Positions 1-17,477 of a DNA stretch of 64,000 bases are shown one piece after another. Below the pieces are notes generated by a model, which had not been told where the DNA came from, ran no database searches, and was given only the letters and a program-made list of their open reading frames with translations. The DNA comes from Panulirus ornatus (Eukaryota; Arthropoda; Malacostraca; Decapoda; Palinuridae), in assembly GCF_036320965.1 (NCBI RefSeq), contig NC_092251.1, positions 7,315,001 through 7,379,000 of the forward strand. The letters are read 5' to 3'. The position numbers were made by a program, and so were the translations under genes. Position 1 is the stretch's first letter. Every line of letters starts with the position of its first letter.

Positions 1-200
1 TGCTGGGGTGAAAGGAATGGTGCAAAGGTGCGACAATGGTAGAGGAAGTGGTGCGCAGGTGAAGCAGGGGTGAATAGAGTGGTATACGGAAGGCACGGAT
101 AGTAGAGTGGTGTGCGGGTGGGGCACGGATAAAAGGGGAGGTGTATGGGTTAGGAAGTGGTGAAGGGGTGAAGTAGGGGGTGGAGAGAATGGTGAAGGGG
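1..200. repeat. Degenerate G-rich tandem repeat
   Basis: Short G-rich phrases such as GAGTGGTG, GGTGAAG and GCACGGAT recur at irregular 20-35 base spacing. This looks like an eroded minisatellite running off the left window edge. No coding signal is seen. Confidence 0.45.
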
Positions 201-1370
201 TCAAGCTAACTGTAGCCGAGGCCCGGGGCGGGTCCCCCAACACATCCCTCCCAACACTCCCACCGGAGCCGGCCCGCGTTATAGCGCCTGGACGGATGCC
301 GGCCGCTCCACCACATTTTTTTCTTTTCTTCAACACACTCACCTCCACCAGTCACTCAGTCCCACAACACATTACCTCACAACCCCACACCTTCGTCAAC
401 ACATCAAGCCCTTACACCTTGACAATGAACAATAAGAATTGGCCGAGCAAGACCAAGCTATTCTCTCTTGGCGACGCCATCAATCATCGACAGCTTCGCT
501 CCGCGCCCGTATTACTGTTAATCGTTATGTCGTACCGCACAAGGATTACTTAGTACCTCCTACTACCAACAATACATACATTGTATATGTGAATCTTAAA
601 GGTGTCTCCACAGTGGACGGGTGTTCACGTGCCCCTGGCCAGAACGTCACATGCTTTGGTCTGCGAGAAACTGGAACGCGGCGACATCTGGTGTTCCAAG
701 CTTTCGTAGCAAAATATTATGATTCAACTGATAAGGCCAGTCCACTTGCCTGCTCAACCTGCCCTATTTACATATATTAATCCTTATCAACATGGGTCTT
801 ACAAACCCTGCAACAGCCAAATAAACGACAGAAACTGAACCATTAAACACGCTTTACTCCAACACACACACACACACAAACACACCATCCACATATGACG
901 TACAAAGCGAGTCTGGACCACTGTGAGAAAGTAAAATATTAACTCCCCTCAAAGTACTCCATTTAATTTGGGACAAACGGTTGTACACTTTTGTGCTTCT
1001 ACTTACGTGGAACTAGGCACTGTTGCGAAGCAACTGATCAATCTACTCGATATTCTGGCTGTATTGGTTGGCAAGCACTGTACTGCACCTGCCTGCCTAC
1101 CTAAACCGCAAATGTGCGTCGGTACATACCACAGCCTCGCCTCAATTTCCTGTGGGCCTCGTAAGGGGGGACGGAACCACCACCATCGTACCAGCCGGGG
1201 ACGTCACACTACCATCACACCAGCCAGAGAGGTCTGAGCCTCGCCACCAATGGTCTAGGATATGGGTAGGGGGAGGCTGGAACACCCGTGATGATTGCCA
1301 TGGTGGGTCAGAAGTGACTACACCAGCCTACGGGTGTACAGCAGGAGGGGAAGAAGAGCCACCACCTGAA

Positions 1371-1373
<3 letters not shown>
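200..1373. other. No recognisable gene
   Basis: The stretch holds two short overlapping open frames (296-553 and 439-780) with no motif I recognise, and a short (CA)n tract near 863-885. Composition changes from GC-rich at 215-300 to mixed sequence. I cannot support a gene here, though a small exon cannot be excluded. Confidence 0.4.
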
Positions 1374-1407
<34 letters not shown>

Positions 1408-1429
1408 CACACACACACACACACACACA
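1374..1429. repeat. (CT)n followed by (AC)n microsatellite
   Basis: About 31 bases of CT dinucleotide are followed by about 23 bases of AC dinucleotide: a compound microsatellite. Confidence 0.95.
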
Positions 1430-2227
1430 AATAGGTAACAAATGGCATATGCAGGCGGCTCTGAGCTAGGAGACCAAGGGTTGTGTTGTATCGTGTTGGT
1501 GTACAGAGGAGAGGACAGGGGTGGCAGATTCTTTAATCTGTGCCGGTATCAGGGACCGCCCGATCCCTGTAGGGCGCGTCGCTGGCGTGATGTGGCCGGT
1601 GCAGCAACAGACAGGGGCTACAATCCGATAAGAGGACCCGGGTGGTTCTCTTCCTTACTTACGGAACGTCTTCCAACTTCGCCTCCTTGTGACTCCAGTG
1701 GTCAGCACATCTCGCATCACTCACCCCTGCCATCCATCCCATGTCGCCAGTTTAGCAAGCCTCATCACTTAACATACCTAACCACCCTAAATGCTACGGC
1801 CTGGGCATTTCTAAAAATCACGGGCACTCAGCAATTCTATAGGTGCACAGAGAAACACGAATTCATTAAATATGAGGCCAATTTACAGATATGGGCTTAG
1901 GGCACTATGAGTCCAGTACACACATACCGAGAACAGTACATGATGACGATATACAGTCATACAGATGGCAGGACACGACTAGGCTTACAGAGACGAGCTG
2001 AAGGTCACACGCATTATGTACACAAACACACACATCGCAGTAACCAGCGTGATATCACTGTGACAACAAGTATTACCAGACAAAATCATAAGAGAATAAA
2101 GTTTGGTTTCTTCTAGCTCAAAAAAGAAAAAGAAAAAAAAAACGAATCATACTATTCATACATAATCTATACATAAACAAAGAAAGAAATTGACAAAACT
2201 TAATCAAAGATGTATATTACTGCCAAC
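1430..2227. other. No recognisable gene
   Basis: Unique-looking sequence. An open frame at 1442-1900 has no recognisable domain and no splice or promoter context that I can defend. An A-rich patch lies near 2118-2142. Confidence 0.4.
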
Positions 2228-2575
2228 ACCCTCTTACAGCAAAACTTACTGCCACCACCCTCTCAGCAACATTTAATGCCAACACCCTCTCACAGCAACA
2301 CTGCCAACACTCTCACAGCAACATTTACCGCTGACACCCTCTCAACAATACTTTACTATCAACACCTCACAGCAACACTGCCAACACCCTCTACCAGCAA
2401 CACTTTCAGCTAAAACCCCTCTCACAGCAACACTTACTGCCAACACCCTCTCACAGCAACACTTACTGCTAAAACCCCTCTCACAGCAACACTTACTGCT
2501 AAACCCTCTCACAGCAACACTTACTGCTAAAACCCTCTCACAGCAATACTTTACTGTCAACACCCTCTCACAGAA
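2228..2575. repeat. Imperfect minisatellite, unit about 28 bp
   Basis: The phrase CTCTCACAGCAACACTTACT recurs about a dozen times with substitutions and small indels, alternating with CCAACACC or CTAAAACC. The frames through it are repetitive only because the DNA is tandem. Confidence 0.85.
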
Positions 2576-4045
2576 AATCCTCTCTCCACAAACGCCGTCC
2601 TTGTCGGGGTAAAGACCCCATCAGAAGCACCAGGAAGACCTTACAAGAGAGATCCCCACCTCGGCCGCTAAGGAGGGAATCCTCCTTACATTATACCGGG
2701 GGTGGGGGCGACACCGCCAGCCTGATGCAGACGGCCAGGCGGAGAAAGATGGTGATGGTGGTGATGAGGGTGGAGGTGGCGACCCATGATGTACCGGGGA
2801 TACACTGAAGAATGGGAGAGGAGGAAAATCATCATGATGAAGACTGGAGAGGGTAGAATAAACCAGGGGTGAAGTGAGAAGAAAAGAAAAGGGAGGAACA
2901 AAGGGCAGGAGGAAAAAAAAAAGCTATGTTCACCTCTTCTGCACGACAGCACGGGCCCTTCAACACGACGGAATGACCCTAAGGTCGTGCTTAGGGAACA
3001 AAGGATAAGCCATAATACCTAAGAGTCGTCACGTCGTGCTCACGGGTCGTGCCATCGTCCCCAGATGTTGTACCATTGTGCTAGTCACCCATCACCATCA
3101 TGACATGCGACACCAACTGCAAGAACTGCTCACCATTCACTCTCCACTGTTACCCCCCTCCCCCTCCACCACCACACGTTATAGTACACCTCCTTACACA
3201 GTCTAAAGAATCCTCGCGTCAACCCAGCATTAAACGGTACAACAGGGAAGTGACGTGGAGAGAACGAGAGAAAGGGAGAAAGGAAAGGAGTGGGCAGAGG
3301 GGAAGGAGCGAGAGGTGGCTAGATGGAGTCGAGAGGGAGAGTAAAGAGCAGCCAGCGAGGAAGGGAGGGAGGGGGGGAGGGAGGGGGGATGCTAGTGTGA
3401 GAGCAGCCACTGTTGAGTCAGGCACCTCGGAACGAGACCCCAACCCCAGGCTTTACGAGGCAAGTGGGAACTTTCAGATCACCCCCGCCCTCACACGCCA
3501 GGCTAGCCAGCCTCACCCTCTGGTCCAGCCTTAAACTGTGGACCAGCCTGACTCACTATGTGCCAATCATTGGCCCACCCTTTCACATTGGTCAAATTCA
3601 AAAGTTGACTAATCCCACATTCTGCTTCAATATCACAGACAAAGACAGCAAGTACACTCTGGACCAACACCACAGAATGCCCCACTGTCACAGAACGGTC
3701 CTGTGGGCACACTGGACCAGTGCCACAAACCGGTCCAGTACGCCAGGGAGCAAACCTAAGTAACAACAACAATGGAATCGGGTACTTTCCGCACAGGGAA
3801 GAACGCAAAGGAATCGCGGATGCAAACAATGCAGAAGGGCAGCCGAATGAACCCAGCGTCCAGGAGGATAAAGATACATCGAGGAATATGACGGAAGGAC
3901 AAAAACAGGAGGAGAAGCGAGACTAAATGGATGGAGGAGTAACAGGAAGATAAATGATAGGGATACTGCAAGAGGGCAGGTGCCTTGCCGGAATTTCCAT
4001 AGGGACATGTACGACACTGATCCGTCAGCCTTTTGTGGTGACAAG
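2576..4045. other. No recognisable gene; purine-rich and repetitive patches
   Basis: Purine-rich sequence lies at 2810-2925 and 3240-3400. A loose repeat of GGACCAG / GGTCCAG phrases runs from 3520 to 3750. Open frames here are low in complexity and match no family I know. Confidence 0.4.
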
Positions 4046-4255
4046 GAACCGCCTGTCTCATTTTACGCAAACTGTACCTGTTCCAGGTGGTGTACACTAA
4101 ACCGCCTGTTCCTGGTTGGGAACAATAATCCACCTGTATCAGGTAAGGAGGGGGGTTTACCGATTTACCTGTCCCAGGTGGGGAAAAGTGAGCCGCCTTC
4201 CGCAAGTGTGGAACACTGAACCGCCTGCCGCAGGTGAGGATACAACCACCTGACG
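4046..4255. repeat. Degenerate minisatellite rich in CAGGTG/CACCTG
   Basis: About five or six diverged copies of a 35-40 bp unit containing CCGCCTG and CCAGGTGG phrases. Each unit contributes E-box-like hexamers (CAGGTG or CACCTG). Confidence 0.55.
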
Positions 4256-7200
4256 GAGGAACGCACACACTAACTCCCAAGCTCCCGCACTTCCCTCGAG
4301 CCTCAAGAACATACAACATAGTCAAACGCAAATGATATCACCAATACGCAGCCCACCTTGAACCAGACTGCAGTCATTAATGATAACCTTTACTATGCAA
4401 ATCTGGAAATCGTAGCTAAAACAACCCTACCACATCACAACACTAAGTATACGAGACGCCAAGTTTTGGAGATAAGTACGAATACCTATACAACTGAAGA
4501 AATATACATGTTCTCCTTTGCTCTCAAACACAAACCACGGGTCTGTACCCACCGTTACTCAGAATAATTCCTTGAAGTCGGTCCTACCACGGATAAAAAC
4601 TTATAATTAATATTAACATTGGAAGGTCAAAGCCAGAAGCTCGACACCCTTCGCCCTCTTGAACAAGGAAATGAGACCACACAATTATCTCTTCCAATAC
4701 CCTGCAATCTTTTCCTTGCATACGGCCCATAAAATAAATGTACTTAGTTGAACATCCTCTCGCTTTTAGTTCAATTCGTAAACCGATAAAAAAAAAAACT
4801 ACCTCCCAAAACCACATCCGAAGATCCATTTTGTCACTAAATACACCAAGGCTGATGATAATTTGTTTGTTTTGGGCCAGAAACACACCCCAGAACCGGC
4901 GAGACAAACAGGAGCTTGTCCAGCCCATGATGATCCCTGAAGTGGGTAAGTAGGTCTCGGTGCAACTCTTAGCGGAACGTCACCAACTTGAAATGTGGAC
5001 GCCGTGCACACCAACTGCTATTTTTAGCGCCTCTCGCTTTCTGCCAGTCGTGTCATCCTGCTAACCCCACCTGAGGATATCCTTGTCGGCATTTATAGCA
5101 CTTGCTTCATATTCCTATCAACTTCTGTCTTCCATTTCTAATATAAACAAATTACCCTACTACACTACCATCTTACTAAATATCATGTGTTCATGCAATC
5201 CTATCTTGCTAACATATCAAACCTTCCGGAGAGCCATCAGACACCCACTGAATTAATTACTGTCCAAGTACATGGTGACATGAATGATGCAGTGTGTAAC
5301 GGGGCAGGCAGAAACTTGGGCTGGTCAAGGTACCTCAGGTTTACCACATCGCCACACTGTACGCCACTCCACCAACATGGCCTACCTCTATCTCTTGCAT
5401 TAACCTCTTTGCTCCTTACTTTTTCACTATCAAGTGTCTTCTGCTATCCATGCCATTAATCTTGCATTTAAGAATCTTTCATTCTTCATTTCAAAGCTTA
5501 TGATTCTAGAGTCTAATCTGCTAATCGGAAAGATAACGGATGGGCTGAAGGCAAGGAATTTGGATAAACGATAAGGAGAGAGGGAGCTTGTCTAAGGGAA
5601 ACACTAAAAAGTGTCGCTACATATAAAGAAGGACCTTTCACTGGTCGTCAAAACCCTACATACGAAGGGGGCATTAATCTATGCAAAAAAAAAAAAAAGA
5701 AAAAAAAAAGGCAAGTATCAATACGCCAGAAAGGAGGGGGTTGAGGAGTTGCGTATTGCTCCAAATCCGCGTGGGAGTGGGAGAATGAAACTCGTTATTC
5801 CAAACGTGATAAAGATAGAGCAAAGTCATTCCCTGCCCAAGAATGAGTATGCTTATTACCATGTTTACCATATGGAGGAAAGATAGGGTCGTTCCTTATC
5901 AGGGAAGGACAGAATCACCCCATTCCAAAGTGGGAGGGGGCGTGTTACCCCGTGAAAGATAGAGGGAAAGCGTGTCATTCCGCGTCAAGGAAGACATCAA
6001 TATCCCTCCATGCCGAGGAAGGAAGCATGGCGCTATCATGCCAGGCAAAACGAGGGCTTGACAATATGCCAAAGGGTAAGTAACGGGGCGTGATACCCCT
6101 GGCCACGTACGAGGTGGGGGTGGGAAGATCACAGGAACAATTACAATTATAAATCTTGCGGTTTAGGCGGCAAAACCTGTGACCAGCGATCGCGATCCAA
6201 TGTGCCAACTCAACTCCCTTACTCGCCATCACCGCTGACCAGGTGCAGCAAGGCAATCAAATATATCAGTAAAACTTCAGTCTGGCCAAGAATTTGGTGA
6301 CTAACACAGACGATAATCTCAAAAACCAGACAGACAATGGTAGCCTGGATATAAAAAATCATTATGCACAGACAATTTAAACCTTTATAATTTGCTGAGG
6401 TCAGCTGAATAACGTGAAGTGCTGTATTTAAAATAATTCCAGATTTGAACTACTTGTTTTTATTCATACGATCATTGGAAATCCTTGTCACGATTATACG
6501 ACCATTAGCCACCAAATACGAATCGTTTTCAGGTCATGAGATATTGCTGCTCCGTCCCAAACAATTGGGTAGCTTACGTGTGTCGTTGGCCGGCCAGTCC
6601 TTGTCAAGCTGACGAAGTGACAAGACGCCCTTAACGGGCTCTTAATCCCAGTGTCGTTAATCTACTGCCAAGGGCAGCTGCCGAGGTTATATGACGCCCT
6701 GAGTAGTGTGTTGTGCAATCAAGATTTCTACAGCAGTTCTGACTGTGTCTAAAGTACATTTCAATGATATGTCCACCAGTGATATTCGACATCAGCTGAT
6801 CACCAATGGCATTGGTTATTCAAAGTGAGAATATATGTGGCATTAGACTTTGAAACCTGAAAAGGAGCTAAGCTTTTTCTTTCGTTTGGTGATGTATGTT
6901 GACGATGAATGCCTTAATGACCCTGGATGACAACCAACCTAATACCAACGGCGGTTTCACCCTCCATTCGCTGGCGAGGAGAGGCGCCATTATGGGAGGA
7001 GGGGGAAGATTCTAAAACTTAAGACTTCTCAAGTCATCCCCTATTTGTTAACACACTACAGTCATCGGGTGAATTATTAACCCATCATCATGTGTTTATC
7101 GATTAACAATGTATTTGTGTACGACAAATGAAAACTGGCCTTGCCACTGATATAAACATTAGCATTATGTAAACAAAGAGGCGGGTCGTTACCGTTACTA

Positions 7201-8500
7201 GCCTATCTTCAGCTACTTCAATACCTAATTAAGAACAGCTCGTTTCAGCGTGTTAAAATAGCTTATGTGTTCTAGCAAGAACTGAAAAATATATTACATC
7301 ACTGTGCCTTGGTATAAGGGAAGAATCATATGTATTTTAATTGTGAATGGTGTACATAATGACTTTGACGTGTGTAGAGAACTGTCCACATACCCGCAAT
7401 CAGACTAATTCCAATACAACTTGTCAAACATTACATTGCGTGAATTACAAACATCAGTCCGTGCGTTTCATAGTGAAAACATTTTGACACACGCATCCAT
7501 TACCTTTTTCATAATTCTAATCATACATAAACAAACGTGAAGCACTTCGGGTAAAGCCTAATCGTATCATCCTGCAAGCATATTGTGCCAAGTAACTTGG
7601 AGGCAACAAGGATGTGAATACTATATGTGAGTATGTAAAGAGTTTTTCATTAGTACTTCCGTATATATGTACATGTCATTACACATATGTATGTATACGC
7701 ACACACTAAGTCCTTAGCCTAAGCAAGGTATCCATTTACAGACAAGGGCCCAGTGGTGGATAAACTTGGGTTGGGTGTAGGCCGACTGTCACCTCCAGGA
7801 TTCGAATTCCATAAGAGTCCTACCTTGGGCTGCCCCGTTGTGACAACAAAACTACTCCACCACGGAGGCCCGTCTGCCTTGGGTGTGTGTGACTGTGTCT
7901 AGATCAATGCCTGGCTGTCCCAAAATAAGTGCATGGCTATGTGTAAATCAATGAGTAGCTATCCTTGGATCAGTGCGTGGCTATTCCATGGGCAATGAGC
8001 GAGTGGAAAAAATGAGGGTGGTTGCAGCGGGAAAGCTAGTAAGTCCCGACCGTCATCGTACAGTTTTGCTCGATTTCTCGCTCAGGTCTGGGGTTAGTAC
8101 ATACCTGTGTCTCACTTGTTGAAGACGAATCTGTAGACTTCCAGTACATTACAACGTATTACTGTATTACCAATATAGCTTTGAAACTGCCTTCTCAACG
8201 TTTTTCTATGACTCGCTCCGTTTTAAAGAGGCAAACTCACTAATTTCCGTAAGAGTTTTGTTGTTTCATCAACTTTTGCTTTTGCGTTTTAATGAATGGC
8301 CTGGCCTCGATAAGGTCTTTTATCGGACACTGTAAATGACAAATAAACAACAAGGTGCAGGAATCTGTGTGAGAGACTAGGGAGTTGATCGACATCGTAC
8401 CAAACCTGTCACCAGATCTCGTCATAGGATTAAAGTTAAGGAGAACTGTCAAATGAAAAGTATCATAAATGCATTTAATACGTGCAGAAGGAAGTAGGAA
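4256..8500. other. No recognisable gene
   Basis: Mostly unique intergenic sequence. Homopurine A-runs lie at 5685-5710, and a loose set of ATTCC/GTGGGAGG phrases lies at 5890-6120. A tRNA-like B-box phrase (GGATTCGAAT) occurs near 7798 with no tRNA fold around it. No exon with convincing splice sites or homology was recognised. Confidence 0.4.
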
Positions 8501-8512
8501 GCAGTTTGTATC

Positions 8513-8765
8513 CTACACGAGGCCAAAATTAGAATATGCTTATTAGATATGGTCACCGCACCTATAGAAGCATAGAGATAATAAAATGTCAAGGTAAGGG
8601 CAACAAAGATGGTACCAGTACCAGAATTAAAAGAGCTGATTTACAAGAAAGAAAAGAGTCCTTAAATTTGCCCACCATGAAAGACAGAAGAGTGAGAGAT
8701 GAGCTCATCTTAACTATGGAGAATATTATGGGCTGGCCTAAAGATATGCATACATACAAAATATG
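8513..8765 (+). mobile_element. Decayed CR1/Jockey-like LINE 3' end
   Basis: Reading across frames gives RPKLEYA, then WSPHL, then a frame change, then the phrases LQERKESLNLPTMKDRR and DELILTMENIMG. This is the usual order at the C-terminus of CR1/Jockey-type reverse transcriptases (RPxLEYA..WSPH...ER..LNLPTLxxRR.RGDLI..YKI..G). In-frame stops and a frameshift show it is dead. Coordinates are approximate. The family is different from the LINE that dominates the rest of the window. Confidence 0.6.
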
Positions 8766-11582
8766 AATAACGGTAGAGTGAAGGTAACCACTGAAGTACG
8801 CAGTGGTTGAATGCAGCAGCCAAGATCAACTAGACTTATATATAAGAGCCAAGATGCAGCTCAGTCCCAAACTGAGGTGTTCGGTATCGATGAGGCCATA
8901 AACTTGCGTAAGGAAGAAGTTAAGAACTTAAGAATGCTGCCACTCCTAAACTCAAGGAAACTGAATTACATCTGATCAGCGTATCTTGTTTGTAAGTCCA
9001 AAGTGAACAATTCTTTGATTAAGTATTTCGTTAACATCACCAATGAAAGCATGTGTACTATTTTCCTTCCTTATATATCACAACACGTGATATCTAAAAT
9101 ACCATGAACAAGTTATGCAAGCAAAATTTAGTTCCAGAAAAATATGTTGGTGCTCACAGCCGTCCTGCTAGTGACCAAATGCCAAATAGATAAGTATTCT
9201 ACTTGTTATTTCGTTAAACAGATGTATGCAGTAGAGAACTATACACTTAAAATCTAATCAAACTCATCAACTGTGAGTGAAAAGTAGATTCCTGTCGCCA
9301 AAACATACGACTCCTGGTTAAAAATGATCAGAAACAGTGTGTGTAGCAGTAGGAGTAGCAAGATGTTATTCCATATGCTGTGACTCCTACTCCTTCGTAT
9401 TTGCTCCCACGGTCACCGCAGCCTGCAGTGACCCCCTACCCCTTCCCATATGCTCCGACCATCACCGCACCTTAGGAAGGCTGGCCATTAACTTAAGGCT
9501 TTCCAAGTCTACTATACTCTAACTCTCATTAGCCAGAATTCACTTACGGAAATGTTTTGGGAAACGACATGAACCGATAGGATTTCATTAAACGACCTGA
9601 TTACTGTTCGTAAAGCGAGATCGAATTTTCTTCTATAAACGGTTGTTTATACTACGTTGTGTTAGGTTAGTTTTACGTTGTGTTGGGCTAGTTTTAGAAT
9701 AAAGAATAATACCCCGACTCGCTCTATTCGTCAGTTTTACAGTTTTCTGCAAAACGCATGGAACATCTACTACCATATTCAAACTTATTAAATAACTTTC
9801 CAAAGTGGGCTCGAACATAACGCACTAAACAATTAGAGGGAGGATTGCAGTGATACACTCACCACTTGGAATTCTAACCAATCACAAAGCAGTAACATTA
9901 GAACTAAGAAGAGAAATATAACACTTCAACCCGATCCTGACTGTCACTACACTGACAGTATTATAACTTCATTTACAGAACTATCATCGGTAACATGTAA
10001 TCAATATTTTATATATTGACACTGATAACATATCTAATAATACAATGTATATAACAATAATGGAGGTACGTTGTTAAAAAAAATGTTCCCTTTGATTTTT
10101 TTATGCTGGAATGTATGAATCGCTTAATGTCAAAATTTACAAATCCTTGAAAATATTTATAACAGGTAGTATACATTGACAAGCAACTTGTAACGAAAAA
10201 GCCTACGAACTACGACTAACAATACAATTTAGACTAAACATTGAGCTGGAATATAATTTTCTAAGTTCAGAATTCTATTTCCACCCACTGACGAAAGAGC
10301 ACGTGTAAAGAGTAAAGAAAAATATGACAAAACATAGCACTTAACATATTCCAGGCAATCGGATGAATGCCCCGATACCTTTAACCACACAAAAACGTAT
10401 TAACATTTCAAAGTGGCGACGTGTCTAACGTCCAACGCTAGTAAAGATTTACCATGAGCTGCGAAAAAACGAAAGCTGTAAGATGGCGCCGAATTTGCTC
10501 CAAGAGCAAGGTCGCCTTGGGAAGCGTGTTGGTATTCACTGGCTTGGAGTAGGTTGGGATGAAATAACGTAAAATCCATTGTGCATCCAGGCCCAGTGCT
10601 ACACGGAGGCAGACTATTGATAACTACTGAGTCTCATATTTCCCGTCTTCTAGAGTGCATGCATGTCTGACATGCGTATTCACATTATGAACGTACGGAT
10701 GTCGACCCGTTAAAGCGGCTGACTAAGGCAACTCTTACTGTTCATTACATTTCTTGGTGTTGCAAAACCAAGTTTCGAAAATTCGGCAAAGGCCTGCCTG
10801 ATTGGTGCAGTAGTCGGGTTCTGCCAAGTCAGCCAGGGACTGACTGTTGACTCTAACCTATGTGGGGCCCCAAGAATATTCCTTAAACCGTTTAGATAAC
10901 ACGAAATTAGCCTTCATATCAGTTACGTTGCTTTAGTTTATGCAGTCATGCATCGCAATTGAATACCGGGGTACTAGTGTCGAATGTAACCTAATGTTTA
11001 ATATATCGAATTACGCAATCAAGCTTCTTTAAACAGAGCTTCCTCTACCCAGTTGTTTGTTTGTCATGTCTCATGTCAGCCTGTAGCCGACTGAAGACTA
11101 ATTTGTAGGTTCTGCCATTTGCCCCATCTTTTTTCTTAAATTCCTCAAACATCTTTGTTGTTAAGACTAATCAAATTGCACATATTCCTCAGTCTGTCAA
11201 TTCCATCAAAGAATCATCATTACATGCAGGTTTGAATCTAAGCCTTCCAATATTTTTTTCTTTTTTTCATGTATGCTGTCACTATTTTAAGCCCAGGTTC
11301 CAATGGGATGTTTTGGAGCTATTAACCGATCCCAGTTATTAAGATGTTATACAGAATCGATACGGAAAGCAGAGGACATATGAACGTTTCTGGCTTGGCA
11401 ATATCTACTGCACTTACCATATTTTGATTAATGAAACTGAACAAAATTAGAAGCAATAACGAGCTATTACAAAATATCTACTGGGTATCTGATGCCTGCC
11501 GTCTGCGTTGATGGACAAGTGATACAACCTTTGTTACCAGACCTGGCCATCCATGACGAGGCTCACTGTCACTGCCTCTACA

Positions 11583-11584
<2 letters not shown>
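8766..11584. other. No recognisable gene
   Basis: AT-rich unique sequence. I see only a loose duplication of ACCGCA / CTCC phrases at 9360-9480 and a single AAGATGGCGCC motif at 10480-10490. No coding region is supported. Confidence 0.4.

Positions 11585-11634
<50 letters not shown>
11585..11634. repeat. (TA)n microsatellite
   Basis: About 50 bases of uninterrupted TA dinucleotide. No LINE tail core was seen next to this one. Confidence 0.95.
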
Positions 11635-16469
<4,835 letters not shown>

Positions 16470-16533
<64 letters not shown>

Positions 16534-16549
16534 TTATATATATTATTTA
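16470..16549. repeat. (TA)n microsatellite abutting a LINE tail
   Basis: About 80 bases of TA with one CA interruption. It ends in a TATTTATTCATTTATTATAC phrase that leads directly into the minus-strand LINE 3' end, so it is the AT-rich tail of that copy. Confidence 0.9.
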
Positions 16550-16688
16550 TTCATTTATTATACTTTGTCGTTGTCTCCCGCGTTAGCGAGATAGCGCAAG
16601 GAAACAGACGAAAGAATGGCCCAACCCACCCACATACACATGCATATTCATACACGTCCACACATATACATACCTATACATTTCAACG

Positions 16689-16778
<90 letters not shown>

Positions 16779-16897
16779 CATATACATATATACACATGTA
16801 CATAATTCATGCTTGCTGCCTTTAGTCACTCCTGTCGCCACCCCGCCACACATGCAATGACACTCCCTCACCCCGCTGCACGCGCGCGAGGTTACTG
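16550..16897 (-). mobile_element. LINE 3' UTR copy, 5'-truncated, with internal (TA)n
   Basis: Read on the minus strand this matches the 3' UTR seen at 18130-18422 and 52950-53240: the GGGGTGGCGACAGG and AATTATGTACATGTGTAT phrases, then GGGTTGGGCCATTCTTTCG, then the CGCTA..CTCGC tail hairpin (16569-16596). Where other copies have a short TGTGTATGTATATG stretch, this one has an 85-base (TA)n expansion (16688-16772). No coding part remains. Confidence 0.85.
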
Positions 16898-17087
16898 CTA
16901 GACAAAGCGGACAGTGGTTGCCTACAGAGACTGATTGGTGCTGGACGGTGGGACTCAAGTGTGATGTTGAGATTTGAATAACTTTGTTGATTAAGTACTG
17001 GCACCTGATAATGTGGATTGTCTCCACGTGTATAGAAAAATTACATGTTAAGTAAAATTGTATGAACTTCTGAAGTGTAATTTCACC

Positions 17088-17090
<3 letters not shown>

Positions 17091-17155
<65 letters not shown>
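17091..17155. repeat. (AT)n microsatellite
   Basis: About 65 bases of AT dinucleotide in otherwise unique sequence between two LINE copies. Confidence 0.95.
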
Positions 17156-17158
<3 letters not shown>

Positions 17159-17309
17159 CTGAAGAATAGCATGAAACAATGTTTTGACATGGTACGGTAA
17201 CATAGATCACATACATGGTGAGATTGTAATGTGGTCTTAAAATTATCCTTCTTACCTGGGGAAGATGATAAAGATTTTTCGACTGGGCGTAGACAGCCTT
17301 AAAATCCCT

Positions 17310-17465
17310 GGCAGTTGATGGGCCTGTGGCCTAAAGAACCACCCAACCTACAAACGACACAAAACAGAGCACTCAGAACAATCACCGGCTGCTTGGCAAA
17401 CCACAAACATTCAGCACCTGCACAACGGAACGAAAATAATGCCAACACAGTTCCACTTCAATGTG
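17310..17465 (+). mobile_element. Fragment of a second non-LTR retrotransposon
   Basis: The frame beginning at 17315 reads WPKEPPNLQTTQNRALRTIT, then GCLANHKHSAPAQRNE. LQTTQNxALRTxTGC..xxHLHxET is a recurrent phrase in the C-terminal region of Jockey-type LINE reverse transcriptases. It is a short relic with no RT motifs, directly upstream of the next LINE fragment. The clade assignment is from memory. Confidence 0.55.
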
Positions 17466-17477
17466 CTTGTCACTCAG

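Noticed and set aside
439..780. Open frame of 113 codons with an NVTC motif
   Set aside because: No recognised family, no splice or promoter support, next to degenerate repeats. Left as unassigned sequence.
10480..10490. AAGATGGCGCC, similar to a YY1-type promoter motif
   Set aside because: A single short motif with no transcript start or gene nearby is not evidence of a promoter.
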